7,376 nucleotides of DNA, from positions 1 to 7,376 of the forward strand of contig JANQRM010000377.1 of NCBI GenBank assembly GCA_028284565.1, given 5' to 3'. The stretch is from Anaerolineae bacterium. GTDB lineage: Bacteria; Chloroflexota; Anaerolineae; Aggregatilineales; Phototrophicaceae. Position 1 is the first letter of the stretch, and the number at the start of each line of letters is the position of its first letter. Made by a program: the position numbers and the translations under genes. Of this stretch, positions 1 to 5,537 are shown piece by piece. A model generated the notes under the pieces. It searched no databases and was not told the DNA's origin. It worked only from the letters and a program-made list of their open reading frames with translations.

Positions 1-192
1 CCCTTTACCAGCGGCATCACGCCCGTCAAAGGTGATGACCACACGCAAGTCACGTTCCTTGATCCAATATTGCCACTTAACCAATTCAAATTGCAGGCGT
101 TCCAATTCCTTTTCATAGAATTTTTTCGGGAGACGATTGGATTTCTTCTTCGTAGAGGGTTCAACGCTTTTGGTTTTGGTAGATTTCACCAT
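1..192 (-). CDS. ppk2: Polyphosphate kinase 2 (PPK2) family protein, N-terminal part, runs off the window
   Basis: The 64 visible codons start at an ATG at 192 and continue past the left edge. Translation gives a Lys/Ser-rich leader (residues 1-25), then a segment of the form FYEKELERLQFELVKWQYWI, then LRVVITFDGRDAAGKG. The last part is the Walker A region of the PPK2 family (GRDAAGKG, residues 57-64), and the LQxELVKxQxW helix before it is typical of PPK2. These enzymes transfer phosphate between polyphosphate and nucleotides in the cytoplasm. The direction preferred here, and whether the substrate is ADP/GDP or AMP, cannot be judged without the rest of the protein. A purine-rich AAGGGGAA lies just upstream as a ribosome binding site. 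The start is 31 nt behind the ZIP transporter gene on the same strand, so it is probably the third gene of the ferritin operon. Family assignment is confident; subclass is unknown. Confidence 0.88.
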   Translation of the reverse strand, partial: MVKSTKTKSVEPSTKKKSNRLPKKFYEKELERLQFELVKWQYWIKERDLRVVITFDGRDAAGKG

Positions 193-223
193 GATTGTTC
201 CCCTTAAACATAATTTTTTACCT

Positions 224-961
224 CTATCCAATTATAGCCTGAAATGCCAACATCCCAACAACAGCAATTGCCATAATGGCTACCACAGTCGTACGAGAGG
301 CATGTTCGCGGGCATCGGGGACAAGTTCATCAAAGACCATCCAAATCATCGCGCCACCAGCCAGACCTAATCCGAAGGGCAAGAAAGGTTGAAACACCAA
401 TACGAAGAGAAAAGCAGGGACAGCCATCAGGGGTTGGGGGATGCTAGAGAAGATGCTCCAGCCAGCCGCCTTCCAGACGGATACGCCACGTGGAATCAGC
501 ACCAGACTAATGGCTAAGCCTTCTGGGATATTATGGACGGCAATCGCCGCGGTGATGAGGTTGCCAAGCGCATCACCACCACCAAACGACACGCCGACAC
601 CCACGCCTTCCGCAAAGGAATGCACGGTCATCACGCCCACAATCAAGAGCATTTTCATGGCATCTGCACCCTCAATATTGCCGATATGCAGGTCTTCACG
701 TCCTTCTAAGAGGCGATGTGCGAGGTTAATCAATGCTAAACCCAGCACAATGCCAATGATGAGACGCGGGATGTCGAATGATGCGCCTTCATAGATTAAG
801 CCGATGCTCGCGCCCAACATTAAGCCAGCCGCAATCGCATTGGCAATCCCCAGCCAACGATTATTGATGTTCTTCACGAAAAAGAAGGGGATTGCGCCTA
901 AGCCCGTGAAAACAGCAGTAATCATCGCGGCGATAAAGACAGTCCAGACTGTGATTTCCAT
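224..961 (-). CDS. ZIP family divalent metal transporter
   Basis: This is a 245-residue, very hydrophobic protein with about eight predicted membrane segments, the usual size of bacterial ZIP (ZupT/GufA-like) transporters. The two signature metal-binding helices are visible: HSFAEG at residues 114-119 and HNIPEG at 143-148. A FDELVPDA segment follows near the C-terminus, as in TM7 of the family. A His/Glu/Asp-containing stretch (about residues 82-100) lies between TM3 and TM4, where ZIPs carry their variable cytoplasmic loop. ZIP proteins move Zn2+, Fe2+ or Mn2+ into the cytoplasm. The gene starts 23 nt after the ferritin stop codon, and this context favours iron, but the substrate is an inference. 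The proposed start has only a weak upstream AGGATA-like site, consistent with translation within an operon. Confidence 0.92.
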   Translation of the reverse strand: MEITVWTVFIAAMITAVFTGLGAIPFFFVKNINNRWLGIANAIAAGLMLGASIGLIYEGASFDIPRLIIGIVLGLALINLAHRLLEGREDLHIGNIEGADAMKMLLIVGVMTVHSFAEGVGVGVSFGGGDALGNLITAAIAVHNIPEGLAISLVLIPRGVSVWKAAGWSIFSSIPQPLMAVPAFLFVLVFQPFLPFGLGLAGGAMIWMVFDELVPDAREHASRTTVVAIMAIAVVGMLAFQAIIG

Positions 962-984
962 TGCATTCGTATCCTATCCGGATT

Positions 985-1494
985 TTACGCAGGTTCTTCT
1001 TCCTGTGGGGTGGAAGTTCCTAGTTCACGATCGAGCATGAAAATCGCCAAGTTGGAATCACCAACACGCTTCAAATCTTGGATGACATCATCAACGACTT
1101 TTTCTTCTTCGACTTGCTCATCGACGAACCATTGCAGGAAGCTGTTGGTCGCATGGTCGCTTTCTTCAATGGCGAGGTCAACCAGCTGATTGATGAGGTG
1201 TGTTACATGGCGTTCATGTTCAAGCGCATCTTCAAACGCTTCAAGAGGGGAGTCCCAGCTCGTTCTGGGCGCGTCAATTCCCTGTAATTTCACTTGTCCG
1301 CCACGTTCATTCACATAATCATATATCTTCATAGCGTGCATTTGTTCTTCTTCGGCATGATGATGCATCCATGTTGCAAAGCCGGGTAGGTTCTCTGCTT
1401 CAAAGTGAGCAGACATGGATAAGTAAGTGTAGAAGGCGGAGAATTCAGCGTTGATTTGACTATTGAGTGCCTCTTGCATTTTTGAACTTAACAT
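985..1494 (-). CDS. ftnA: Bacterial non-haem ferritin (FtnA type)
   Basis: This 169-residue protein matches the length and layout of bacterial FtnA, a 24-subunit cytoplasmic iron-storage cage that oxidises Fe2+ and stores a ferric mineral. The ferroxidase ligands fall at the same numbers as in E. coli FtnA: E17 (in NAEFSAFYTYL), E50 and H53 (in HHAEEEQMH), E94 (in EHERH), and Q127 and E130 (in DEQVEEE). Conservation of both A- and B-site ligands indicates an active ferroxidase, and it is not a haem-binding bacterioferritin because no equivalent of the BFR haem Met is evident. The C-terminal tail is acidic (PQEEEPA). The start at 1494 is supported by AGGAGA 6 nt upstream. It is the first gene of the cluster with the ZIP transporter and PPK2. 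Confidence 0.96.
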   Translation of the reverse strand: MLSSKMQEALNSQINAEFSAFYTYLSMSAHFEAENLPGFATWMHHHAEEEQMHAMKIYDYVNERGGQVKLQGIDAPRTSWDSPLEAFEDALEHERHVTHLINQLVDLAIEESDHATNSFLQWFVDEQVEEEKVVDDVIQDLKRVGDSNLAIFMLDRELGTSTPQEEEPA

Positions 1495-1536
1495 GACATT
1501 TCTCCTATTCGATATCGCACTGAATTAACGACCATA

Positions 1537-1565
1537 ATTATAGTTTTTAACCAGAGTAAAATCTA
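1537..1565 (-). promoter_or_regulatory. Predicted promoter of the ferritin-ZIP-ppk2 operon
   Basis: On the minus strand a perfect TATAAT lies at 1542-1537, with a poor -35 candidate TAGATT (3 of 6 matches) 17 nt upstream at 1565-1560. Transcription would start near 1530, leaving a leader of about 35 nt before the ferritin ATG. A good -10 with a weak -35 often marks an activated or regulated promoter. The overlapping dyad at 1543-1584 fits that, but the regulator is unknown. Confidence 0.55.
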
Positions 1566-1584
1566 GGTTTTCTCTGTTAAAAAC
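1543..1584. promoter_or_regulatory. Long imperfect dyad overlapping the ferritin promoter (candidate operator)
   Basis: Plus-strand arm GTTTTTAACCAGAG (1543-1556) is complementary to CTCTGTTAAAAAC (1572-1584) apart from one unpaired G. The pairing continues inwards through AAAA (1558-1561) and TTTT (1568-1571) after one bulged T. Altogether this gives about 17 bp with two single-base bulges and a 6-nt loop. The proximal arm fills the spacer between -10 and -35 and the distal arm lies upstream of the -35, so binding here would directly affect ferritin transcription. It does not match a Fur or DtxR/IdeR consensus that I can recognise. Confidence 0.45.
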
Positions 1585-1622
1585 ACATAAGAATGGATGG
1601 TTAAACAATCGGTATGGAAACC

Positions 1623-1702
1623 AAAAATCAATGCAAAACCGACGCAAAACTAACTGAATTCCAACAAAAGTCGGCAAAAGTGATGGACAAAAATCGCAAA
1701 AA
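1623..1702. promoter_or_regulatory. Helically phased A-tracts, probable intrinsically curved DNA
   Basis: A4-A5 runs lie at 1623-1627, 1635-1638, 1646-1649, 1666-1669, 1676-1679, 1689-1693 and 1698-1702, several of them inside a recurring GCAAAA. Their centres are about 11.5, 11, 20, 10, 13.5 and 9 nt apart, an average near one per 10.7 bp with one turn skipped. Such phasing bends DNA. The segment lies between the divergent ferritin and transglutaminase-like genes, in a region with no credible coding sequence. A role in promoter architecture or in binding a nucleoid protein is inference. Confidence 0.35.
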
Positions 1703-1776
1703 CCCTCAGAAACGACCTGAAACATCTTAAAAATCCCCGTTTTTGACAGTTTTACGCCAATTCATATCTATAAAAA

Positions 1777-1788
1777 ATAACTTATCGT
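1777..1788. promoter_or_regulatory. Copy 1 of a repeated 12-mer, ATAACTTATCGT (candidate operator half)
   Basis: The exact 12-mer ATAACTTATCGT occurs here, 110 nt before the transglutaminase-like gene, and again at 2764-2775, 95 nt before the next plus-strand gene. In this copy the left arm is imperfect (AAAATAA instead of ACGATAA). A TTGACA at 1743-1748 and a TATAAA at 1769-1774 lie just upstream. Their 20-nt spacer is too long for a normal sigma-70 promoter, but it would place a start near this site. Confidence 0.35.
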
Positions 1789-1854
1789 GAGTAATATGGC
1801 ATCATAAATGATTAATTCGGTGATGATTTCGGATGTGAAAAATCAGAAAATTTG

Positions 1855-1863
1855 TGCTATGAT
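1855..1863 (+). promoter_or_regulatory. Extended -10 promoter element before the transglutaminase-like gene
   Basis: TGCTATGAT is an extended -10 (TGn followed by TATGAT at 1858-1863). No good -35 is present at the usual spacing, which extended -10 promoters tolerate. Transcription would start near 1870 and leave a leader of about 30 nt containing the AGGAGA ribosome binding site at 1888-1893. Confidence 0.5.
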
Positions 1864-1898
1864 TGACTGTCCAATCAAACCCAAATTAGGAGAATTGC

Positions 1899-2690
1899 AT
1901 GACCCCACAAGACTTCTTTCGGGAACAATCGGCTGTGACCAATCCAGCCGAGTATGTTGAACTCTTTGATGCGATACCGGATGATATTGAGAGTATTTGT
2001 CGTGCATCGTATAACGTGGTCAATCATTATATTGGGGATATGCGATACAAGCCACCGAAAGACCGCTGGGGAGAAGTGGAAACGCGCTTTATCTCGAAGA
2101 TGTTGGAATATGCGTTGTCGATGGATGATTCACCTCTGATGCAAAGACGCAAGGATGAGCATCGGGTAGTGGGGTGTTGTCGAGACTTTACAGCGTTGAC
2201 GGTAGCTATCTTGAGACACAAAGGGATTCCGGCGCGCGCGAGGTATGGGACAGCGACCTATTTTGAAGCGGGCTATTACTGGGATCATGTGATTGTGGAG
2301 TATTGGAATGGGGAGCGATGGGTCGGAGTGGATTCACAATTGTCGCCCGATGACCCTCGTGAGTTCGACTTTGATATACGGGATGTCCCGCGGGATAAGT
2401 TTTTGGTAGGTGGCAAAGGCTGGCAGTTGGCGCGTGGTGGGATGGACCCCAAGCTATTTGGATTAGGCTCCATTCAGGGTGGGTATGAATTTATCGTGAC
2501 TGAGATATTGTTGGATTTAGCGGCACTGAACCGCGATGAACATCTCTGTTGGGAATGTTGGGGCTATTCTGATCAAAATTATACGACCTTTACGGAAGAC
2601 GATTTGACCTTTCTTGATGAAGTGGCGCGGGTGACAGAGGATAATAATGCCTTGAACAATGGCGCGAGTTTTTCCAACATCCCAAGTTAG
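1899..2690 (+). CDS. Transglutaminase-like (papain-fold) domain protein
   Basis: This 263-residue cytoplasmic protein has no signal peptide or membrane segment. The central block VVGCCRDFTALTVAILRHKG (90-109) followed by IPARARYG is the classic transglutaminase-like core (PF01841 type). The Cys-His-Asp triad can be placed: C94 in GCCRDF, H130 in WDHVIVEY and D145 in GVDSQ. The N-terminal part (1-85) and the region after 150 are specific to this subfamily and I cannot name them. Bacterial members are mostly peptidases or amidases rather than true cross-linking enzymes, and the substrate here is unknown. The start at 1899 has AGGAGA 5 nt upstream. It is transcribed divergently from the ferritin operon and appears to be monocistronic, with 180 nt before the next gene. 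Confidence 0.85.
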   Translation: MTPQDFFREQSAVTNPAEYVELFDAIPDDIESICRASYNVVNHYIGDMRYKPPKDRWGEVETRFISKMLEYALSMDDSPLMQRRKDEHRVVGCCRDFTALTVAILRHKGIPARARYGTATYFEAGYYWDHVIVEYWNGERWVGVDSQLSPDDPREFDFDIRDVPRDKFLVGGKGWQLARGGMDPKLFGLGSIQGGYEFIVTEILLDLAALNRDEHLCWECWGYSDQNYTTFTEDDLTFLDEVARVTEDNNALNNGASFSNIPS

Positions 2691-2760
2691 CGATACCTGA
2701 CACAGTGACGAGTTTCAGTCCCTCGGCTGACCCGAAGAGCTATCCCCTGAGTATGTGGAT

Positions 2761-2775
2761 ACGATAACTTATCGT
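2761..2775. promoter_or_regulatory. Perfect palindrome ACGATAACTTATCGT, copy 2 of the repeated 12-mer
   Basis: Seven-base arms ACGATAA and TTATCGT flank a single central C. The last 12 bases equal the copy at 1777-1788. The palindrome lies 95 nt before the ATG of the STAS-like gene in the 180-nt gap after the transglutaminase-like gene. A symmetric site of this size suits a dimeric repressor or activator. No confident -10/-35 pair could be assigned next to it. Confidence 0.4.
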
Positions 2776-2870
2776 CCAACCTATTTCTTGATCAATGATA
2801 CACAATGTGCAACCTTTTGTGCATAGCATCGTAATGCTCAATGTTCACTAGGTAACTGAAGGAGAATCAG

Positions 2871-3284
2871 ATGAGTGTATCGATCAAATGGAATAGCCCG
2901 GACATATCTGCCCTTGTGTTGACCTTTACCGCGCCGTGGCAATGGCGTGATTACGATGCAATTAGCGAAACAATCCAGCAGATGTTTGAATCGACGGTCA
3001 ATGAGATTGACTTAATCATAGATTTGCAAGATGCTGGTCAGATTCCGGATGATGTATTTGTTCATTTTCGGGATGCTTATGCGGATGCTGTTCCCAATTT
3101 GGGACAATACATTTTTGTTGGCGCAAGCTCATGGTTTATTGAGCGGTTAACTGTTGTTGACCATTATCTGAGTGCATTAGGTGGAACACTCGATTACCGA
3201 TTTGCCGATACACTCGATCAGGCACAACTTATCAGTCAATGGAACACACTTATCCGAAAGAACCAATCAAGACTGTTAGTATAA
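2871..3284 (+). CDS. Small SpoIIAA/STAS-like protein of unknown function
   Basis: This is a 137-residue soluble protein. The pattern is alternating strands and helices: VSIKWNSPDISALVLTF, then PWQWRDYDAI, then EIDLIIDLQDAG, then NLGQYIFVGASSWF, then a C-terminal FADTLDQAQLIS segment. I recognise this as resembling the small STAS/SEC14-like proteins (W-x-W-x-x-[YF], IDL, VG and FxxTLxxA landmarks) that are multicopy in Chloroflexota genomes and whose role is unknown. No conserved phosphorylatable serine motif of true SpoIIAA anti-sigma antagonists (DxSG type) is evident, so a partner-switching role should not be assumed. AGGAGA lies just upstream of the ATG. The stop codon is 2 nt before the AlkD remnant begins. 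Confidence 0.7.
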   Translation: MSVSIKWNSPDISALVLTFTAPWQWRDYDAISETIQQMFESTVNEIDLIIDLQDAGQIPDDVFVHFRDAYADAVPNLGQYIFVGASSWFIERLTVVDHYLSALGGTLDYRFADTLDQAQLISQWNTLIRKNQSRLLV

Positions 3285-3286
3285 GA

Positions 3287-3460
3287 AAAATCCCAATCAA
3301 TGATTCGTATGAGTTGGTCAACAAAGCGGTGGGGAGTTGGCTACGAGAAGCAGGAAAGGTGGATGACCGCGCGAAAACCATGCCACGAGTGACGTTTCGC
3401 TATGCGGTGGAGAAGCTGGATAAGGTTACGAAGACGCATTATATGATGTTGGGGAAGTGA
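3287..3460 (+). pseudogene. C-terminal remnant of an AlkD-type DNA alkylation repair glycosylase gene
   Basis: The frame reads DSYELVNKAVGSWLREAGK-VDDRA-KTMPRVTFRYAVEKLD-KVTKTHYMMLGK up to a TGA at 3458-3460. This matches the C-terminal end of the AlkD/HEAT-like DNA alkylation repair family (PF08713 type), where xLVxKAVGxxLREAGK is followed by a 'FLxxHA' helix and then TMPRxxLRYAxEKL. The roughly 170 preceding residues are absent, and so are about a dozen residues (the FLxxH helix) between VDDRA and KTMPR, with the frame kept. The 73-codon reading frame that opens at 3239 overlaps the STAS-like gene's end and has no ribosome binding site, so I do not regard it as an expressed gene. The catalytic part of the enzyme lies in the lost section, so no activity is expected. 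Alignment is from memory. Confidence 0.7.
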
Positions 3461-3489
3461 GGAGCTTTATCAGTGTCTGGTAAAGCTCC
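3461..3489. terminator. 12-bp hairpin between convergent genes, possible bidirectional terminator
   Basis: GGAGCTTTATCA (3461-3472) pairs with TGGTAAAGCTCC (3478-3489) over 12 bp with one G-U pair and a 5-nt loop (GTGTC). It starts right after the remnant's stop codon and lies 9 nt before the stop of the convergent CPBP gene. There is no U-tract on either side, so it is either a Rho-assisted terminator or a stem that protects 3' ends. Confidence 0.5.
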
Positions 3490-3498
3490 ATTGTGCGA

Positions 3499-4272
3499 TT
3501 ACTCTTGAGGGACGGGTTGAAGCTGGACGGATGAGTTCTCTGGTTTATGCAAGAGTCTGGGTGCGATGACATGCAGGATGATGTCGAAGGTGAAGTGGGC
3601 GACCATGGCTGAGATGAGACCATATTGCCAATAGAGCCAACCGAAGAACAGTCCACCAATGCCGTTTAAGAGAATCGCCCGAAAGACGAGCATTCGTGTC
3701 AGTGGGGTAATCGCGGCGGTTGCGGGCAGATGCAAGAGTCCAAAGACCAATGTGGATAGGATAATCCCAATCCAGTATGCTCCATCAGCGGGTGTGCCTG
3801 TAGATGTTTGCAGAACGAACCCGACCAGCCAAACAATACCCGACATCAAGAAGAGTCGTACCAAGATTTCCTCGGTGATGCCACCATAGAAGGAGGCAAG
3901 GAAGCCTTTCCATGCAACAGTGCGCTTATTTGCTTGATGCATGGCTTGTGGCAAGCGAGAATAAAAGACGGTCATCTCGACAAGGAGGGTTAATCCGCCT
4001 CCAATGAGTCCGAGTACAATCGCCAGGGGGAAGATGGACGTTGAGCTAGCAATCGATAACCCAATACTATTGGCGGCAAGCATGCCCAATCCAGTTAGGA
4101 TGAGTAGCATTACCAGCGTCTGAATGACTGTTAGTAATAGAAACTTGGGCATGGACATGGGGATTTTGGCATAACGCTCCTTATTGAGCGCGAAGCTATA
4201 GGGCAGAACGAGAATGCCTCCTGCCAACCCACACACGACGAGAATGAGATAGGTGATTAAATCGAAATTCAT
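3499..4272 (-). CDS. CPBP-family intramembrane metalloprotease (Abi/CAAX-protease-like)
   Basis: This is a 257-residue multi-pass membrane protein. All three motif regions of the CPBP family (Rce1-like, PF02517) are present: EEILVR (E134, E135, R139), FGLLH (F177, H181) and HFTFD (H226, D230). The conserved Glu and His residues activate water for peptide cleavage within the membrane. In bacteria these proteins act in bacteriocin self-immunity, peptide maturation or regulated proteolysis, and the substrate here is unknown. I chose the ATG at 4272 because AGGAG lies 7 nt upstream of it. The upstream ATG at 4293 lies inside the preceding gene and has no such site. The start is only 4 nt past the regulator's stop codon, so the two are translationally coupled and probably under the same autoregulated promoter. 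Confidence 0.88.
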   Translation of the reverse strand: MNFDLITYLILVVCGLAGGILVLPYSFALNKERYAKIPMSMPKFLLLTVIQTLVMLLILTGLGMLAANSIGLSIASSTSIFPLAIVLGLIGGGLTLLVEMTVFYSRLPQAMHQANKRTVAWKGFLASFYGGITEEILVRLFLMSGIVWLVGFVLQTSTGTPADGAYWIGIILSTLVFGLLHLPATAAITPLTRMLVFRAILLNGIGGLFFGWLYWQYGLISAMVAHFTFDIILHVIAPRLLHKPENSSVQLQPVPQE

Positions 4273-4276
4273 GGGG

Positions 4277-4840
4277 TTACTCCTTTGAATCATCCGTAGA
4301 TGGGGAATCCACCGACGGCATTACGACTGTCGAAAATAACAACCGTTTCCGGTCATTGGACGGCTGTTTTTGTAAGAAGGGCAACAATACTTCGTTTAAT
4401 TTTTGAACGAGTTCCCGCATTTCCTCATCGTTCACATGGAGAGCATGGGTCTGATAACCGACGAAATCTTTTGCAAAATCGGGTTGCTCACGGCTATCGA
4501 GATAGCGACCAAAATCATTCAATAATGACGATATAAACAAGGTGAAATACTGTTGATGGTCATCCTTGGTCGCGGACTGCAAGTCTTCCACTGTCAGATG
4601 GGTCGATTGTGGGTCTGCTAAGGCATAGACCTTCTCGACAGTGCCACGAATGGGATTTTCGTCGACGACGATCAGCATACCGCCTTCATAGAGCGCATTG
4701 ATATGCCGATACAGTGTCGCGCGACTCACATCGGGGAGTGCATCGACGAATTCCGCGGATGTCATGGCACGTCCACCAATAGTTTTTAGGATTTGCATCC
4801 GTACAGGATGAAGAATGAGGTCTGCTTTTTTGCTTGCCAT
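4277..4840 (-). CDS. ArsR-like winged-helix transcriptional regulator
   Basis: The protein is 187 residues from the ATG at 4840. The N-terminal part is a winged helix: LILHPVRMQILKTIGG (helix 1), AMTSAEFVDALPDVSRATLYRHINALYEGGML (helix-turn-helix, with SRATLYRHI as recognition helix), then a wing GTVEKVYAL. This is the HTH_20/ArsR-like type. The remaining ~110 residues are helical and probably handle ligand binding or dimerisation. No metal-binding CxC signature is seen, so it is not a classical metal sensor. The reading frame extends up to 4903, but that ATG sits in the predicted -35 box. The predicted transcript starts near 4868, leaving 4855 and 4840, and MASKKADLI at 4840 fits the family best. 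It is followed by the CPBP gene in the same operon. Confidence 0.85.
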   Translation of the reverse strand: MASKKADLILHPVRMQILKTIGGRAMTSAEFVDALPDVSRATLYRHINALYEGGMLIVVDENPIRGTVEKVYALADPQSTHLTVEDLQSATKDDHQQYFTLFISSLLNDFGRYLDSREQPDFAKDFVGYQTHALHVNDEEMRELVQKLNEVLLPFLQKQPSNDRKRLLFSTVVMPSVDSPSTDDSKE

Positions 4841-4849
4841 ATCGAACAA

Positions 4850-4863
4850 TCTCATTTTTGAGA
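4850..4863. promoter_or_regulatory. Operator copy A, TCTCA-TTTT-TGAGA, downstream of the regulator's start of transcription
   Basis: This palindrome has 5-bp arms and a 4-nt spacer and is identical over 14 bases to copy B at 4882-4895. Centres are 32 bp apart, about three helical turns, so both lie on the same face of the DNA. This copy would sit at about +5 to +18 of the transcript, where a bound protein would block elongation or initiation. Confidence 0.65.
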
Positions 4864-4874
4864 CTAATAAACAC

Positions 4875-4903
4875 ATTATAGTCTCATTTTTGAGATTAGT
4901 CAA
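4875..4903 (-). promoter_or_regulatory. Strong sigma-70-like promoter of the regulator-CPBP operon
   Basis: On the minus strand TTGACT (5 of 6, at 4903-4898) and TATAAT (6 of 6, at 4880-4875) are 17 nt apart, the ideal spacing. Transcription would start near 4868. Operator copy B fills the spacer, so a bound dimer would exclude RNA polymerase. Confidence 0.75.
4882..4895. promoter_or_regulatory. Operator copy B, TCTCA-TTTT-TGAGA, inside the promoter spacer
   Basis: This is identical over 14 bases to copy A. The bases flanking each core are mirrored between copies: copy A ends in CT and copy B begins with AG. Two identical symmetric sites around one -10 box upstream of a DNA-binding protein's gene are the usual sign of negative autoregulation. 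Confidence 0.65.
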
Positions 4904-5011
4904 GTATTTTCTATGAATGTCGAAAGAGAGAGTGTTATCGAGGAATAGAATCAGAAACGGCAGGCATGTCGCCCACCGTATCAGTGTATCTATTTTCGAC
5001 TCTGGTTGTTC

Positions 5012-5401
5012 TTAAGAGGGTTGTTGGACGGCAAGGAGGCGATTGCCTTCGGAATCGATGATGAAGGTAAAGGTGCCCCACGGTTGTTCTTCGGGTTCGC
5101 TGGTGAATTCCACTCCTTTGGAGGTGAGGTCATTATAGAGTGCGTGGACATCGTCCACCGCAAGGGTGATGGACTGGGCTTTGCCAATGACTCCTTTGTA
5201 ATGCTCCCAATTCTCGTCTGGGATATATAGGATGACTTCGGTATTGGAACCTGCTGGTGCGACGGCGACCCATCGGGCTGTAGCTCCAGGGAAAAGGGGT
5301 TCGTCTCTGCGAAGTTCAAAGCCGAGTTTGTTGATGTAAAAATCTTTGGCTCGGTCTTGGTCTTCGACGAAAATGGATACCGTGCTGACACGATTAATCA
5401 T
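5012..5401 (-). CDS. VOC superfamily (glyoxalase/bleomycin-resistance-like) protein
   Basis: This is a 129-residue single-chain protein with the two beta-alpha-beta-beta-beta modules of the vicinal oxygen chelate fold. The first begins VSIFVEDQDRAKDFYINKLGFE and the second begins QSITLAVDDVHALYNDLTSKGVEF. The C-terminal PWGTFTFIIDSEGNRLLAVQ is typical of the family. The His and Glu positions that usually bind metal are not obvious: the first strand lacks a His, and the usual Glu after GNxL is replaced by Leu or Ala. A catalytic metal site is therefore doubtful, and a binding or sequestering role is possible. The start at 5401 is preferred over the ATG at 5407 because AGGAG (5412-5408) is 6 nt from 5401 but abuts 5407. 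Confidence 0.85.
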   Translation of the reverse strand: MINRVSTVSIFVEDQDRAKDFYINKLGFELRRDEPLFPGATARWVAVAPAGSNTEVILYIPDENWEHYKGVIGKAQSITLAVDDVHALYNDLTSKGVEFTSEPEEQPWGTFTFIIDSEGNRLLAVQQPS

Positions 5402-5414
5402 GAACATCTCCTTT

Positions 5415-5432
5415 GGTAAGTAATAGCTTACC
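5415..5432. promoter_or_regulatory. Palindrome GGTAAG-N6-CTTACC at the VOC gene's predicted start of transcription
   Basis: Perfect 6-bp arms lie at 5415-5420 and 5427-5432 between the -10 box and the ribosome binding site of the VOC gene. The predicted start near 5428 falls inside the site, so a repressor bound here would shut the promoter. No regulator gene is adjacent, and the sequence differs from the TCTCA-N4-TGAGA sites before the ArsR-like gene. Confidence 0.5.
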
Positions 5433-5434
5433 TA

Positions 5435-5464
5435 ATTATAGATTATTTGTTCGTGTTTTGTCAA
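5435..5464 (-). promoter_or_regulatory. Consensus sigma-70 promoter of the VOC gene
   Basis: On the minus strand TTGACA (5464-5459) and TATAAT (5440-5435) both match consensus exactly, with an 18-nt spacer. Perfect matches at both boxes are uncommon and usually need repression, which fits the palindrome just downstream. Confidence 0.75.
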
Positions 5465-5537
5465 GATATTGACTCATTACGGGTGAAAAAGTCGTTTATG
5501 ATATAAATAGCGTCGATAGTCAGGGGAGAATCACTCG

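Noticed and set aside
1525..1725. 66-codon minus-strand reading frame upstream of the ferritin gene
   Set aside because: It overlaps the ferritin promoter, dyad and phased A-tracts, has no ribosome binding site, and its Phe/Cys-rich product is what complementary A-tract DNA encodes by chance.
2825..2838. AGCAT-N4-ATGCT inverted repeat before the STAS-like gene
   Set aside because: Five-bp arms are expected by chance in AT-rich intergenic DNA, and there is no promoter or regulator context.
3239..3460. Intact 73-residue gene starting inside the STAS-like gene
   Set aside because: The first 16 residues come from overlap with the upstream gene in another frame, there is no ribosome binding site, and only residues from about 17 onward resemble AlkD. 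A pseudogene remnant explains it better.
4990..5391. 133-codon minus-strand frame overlapping the VOC gene
   Set aside because: It is the same strand in another frame, low in complexity and rich in Ser/Pro, while the VOC frame has clear family motifs.
5469..5502. TTGACT and TATGAT as promoter of the 540-residue protein gene
   Set aside because: The boxes are 22 nt apart, too far for sigma-70, and no better pair was found, so no promoter is annotated.
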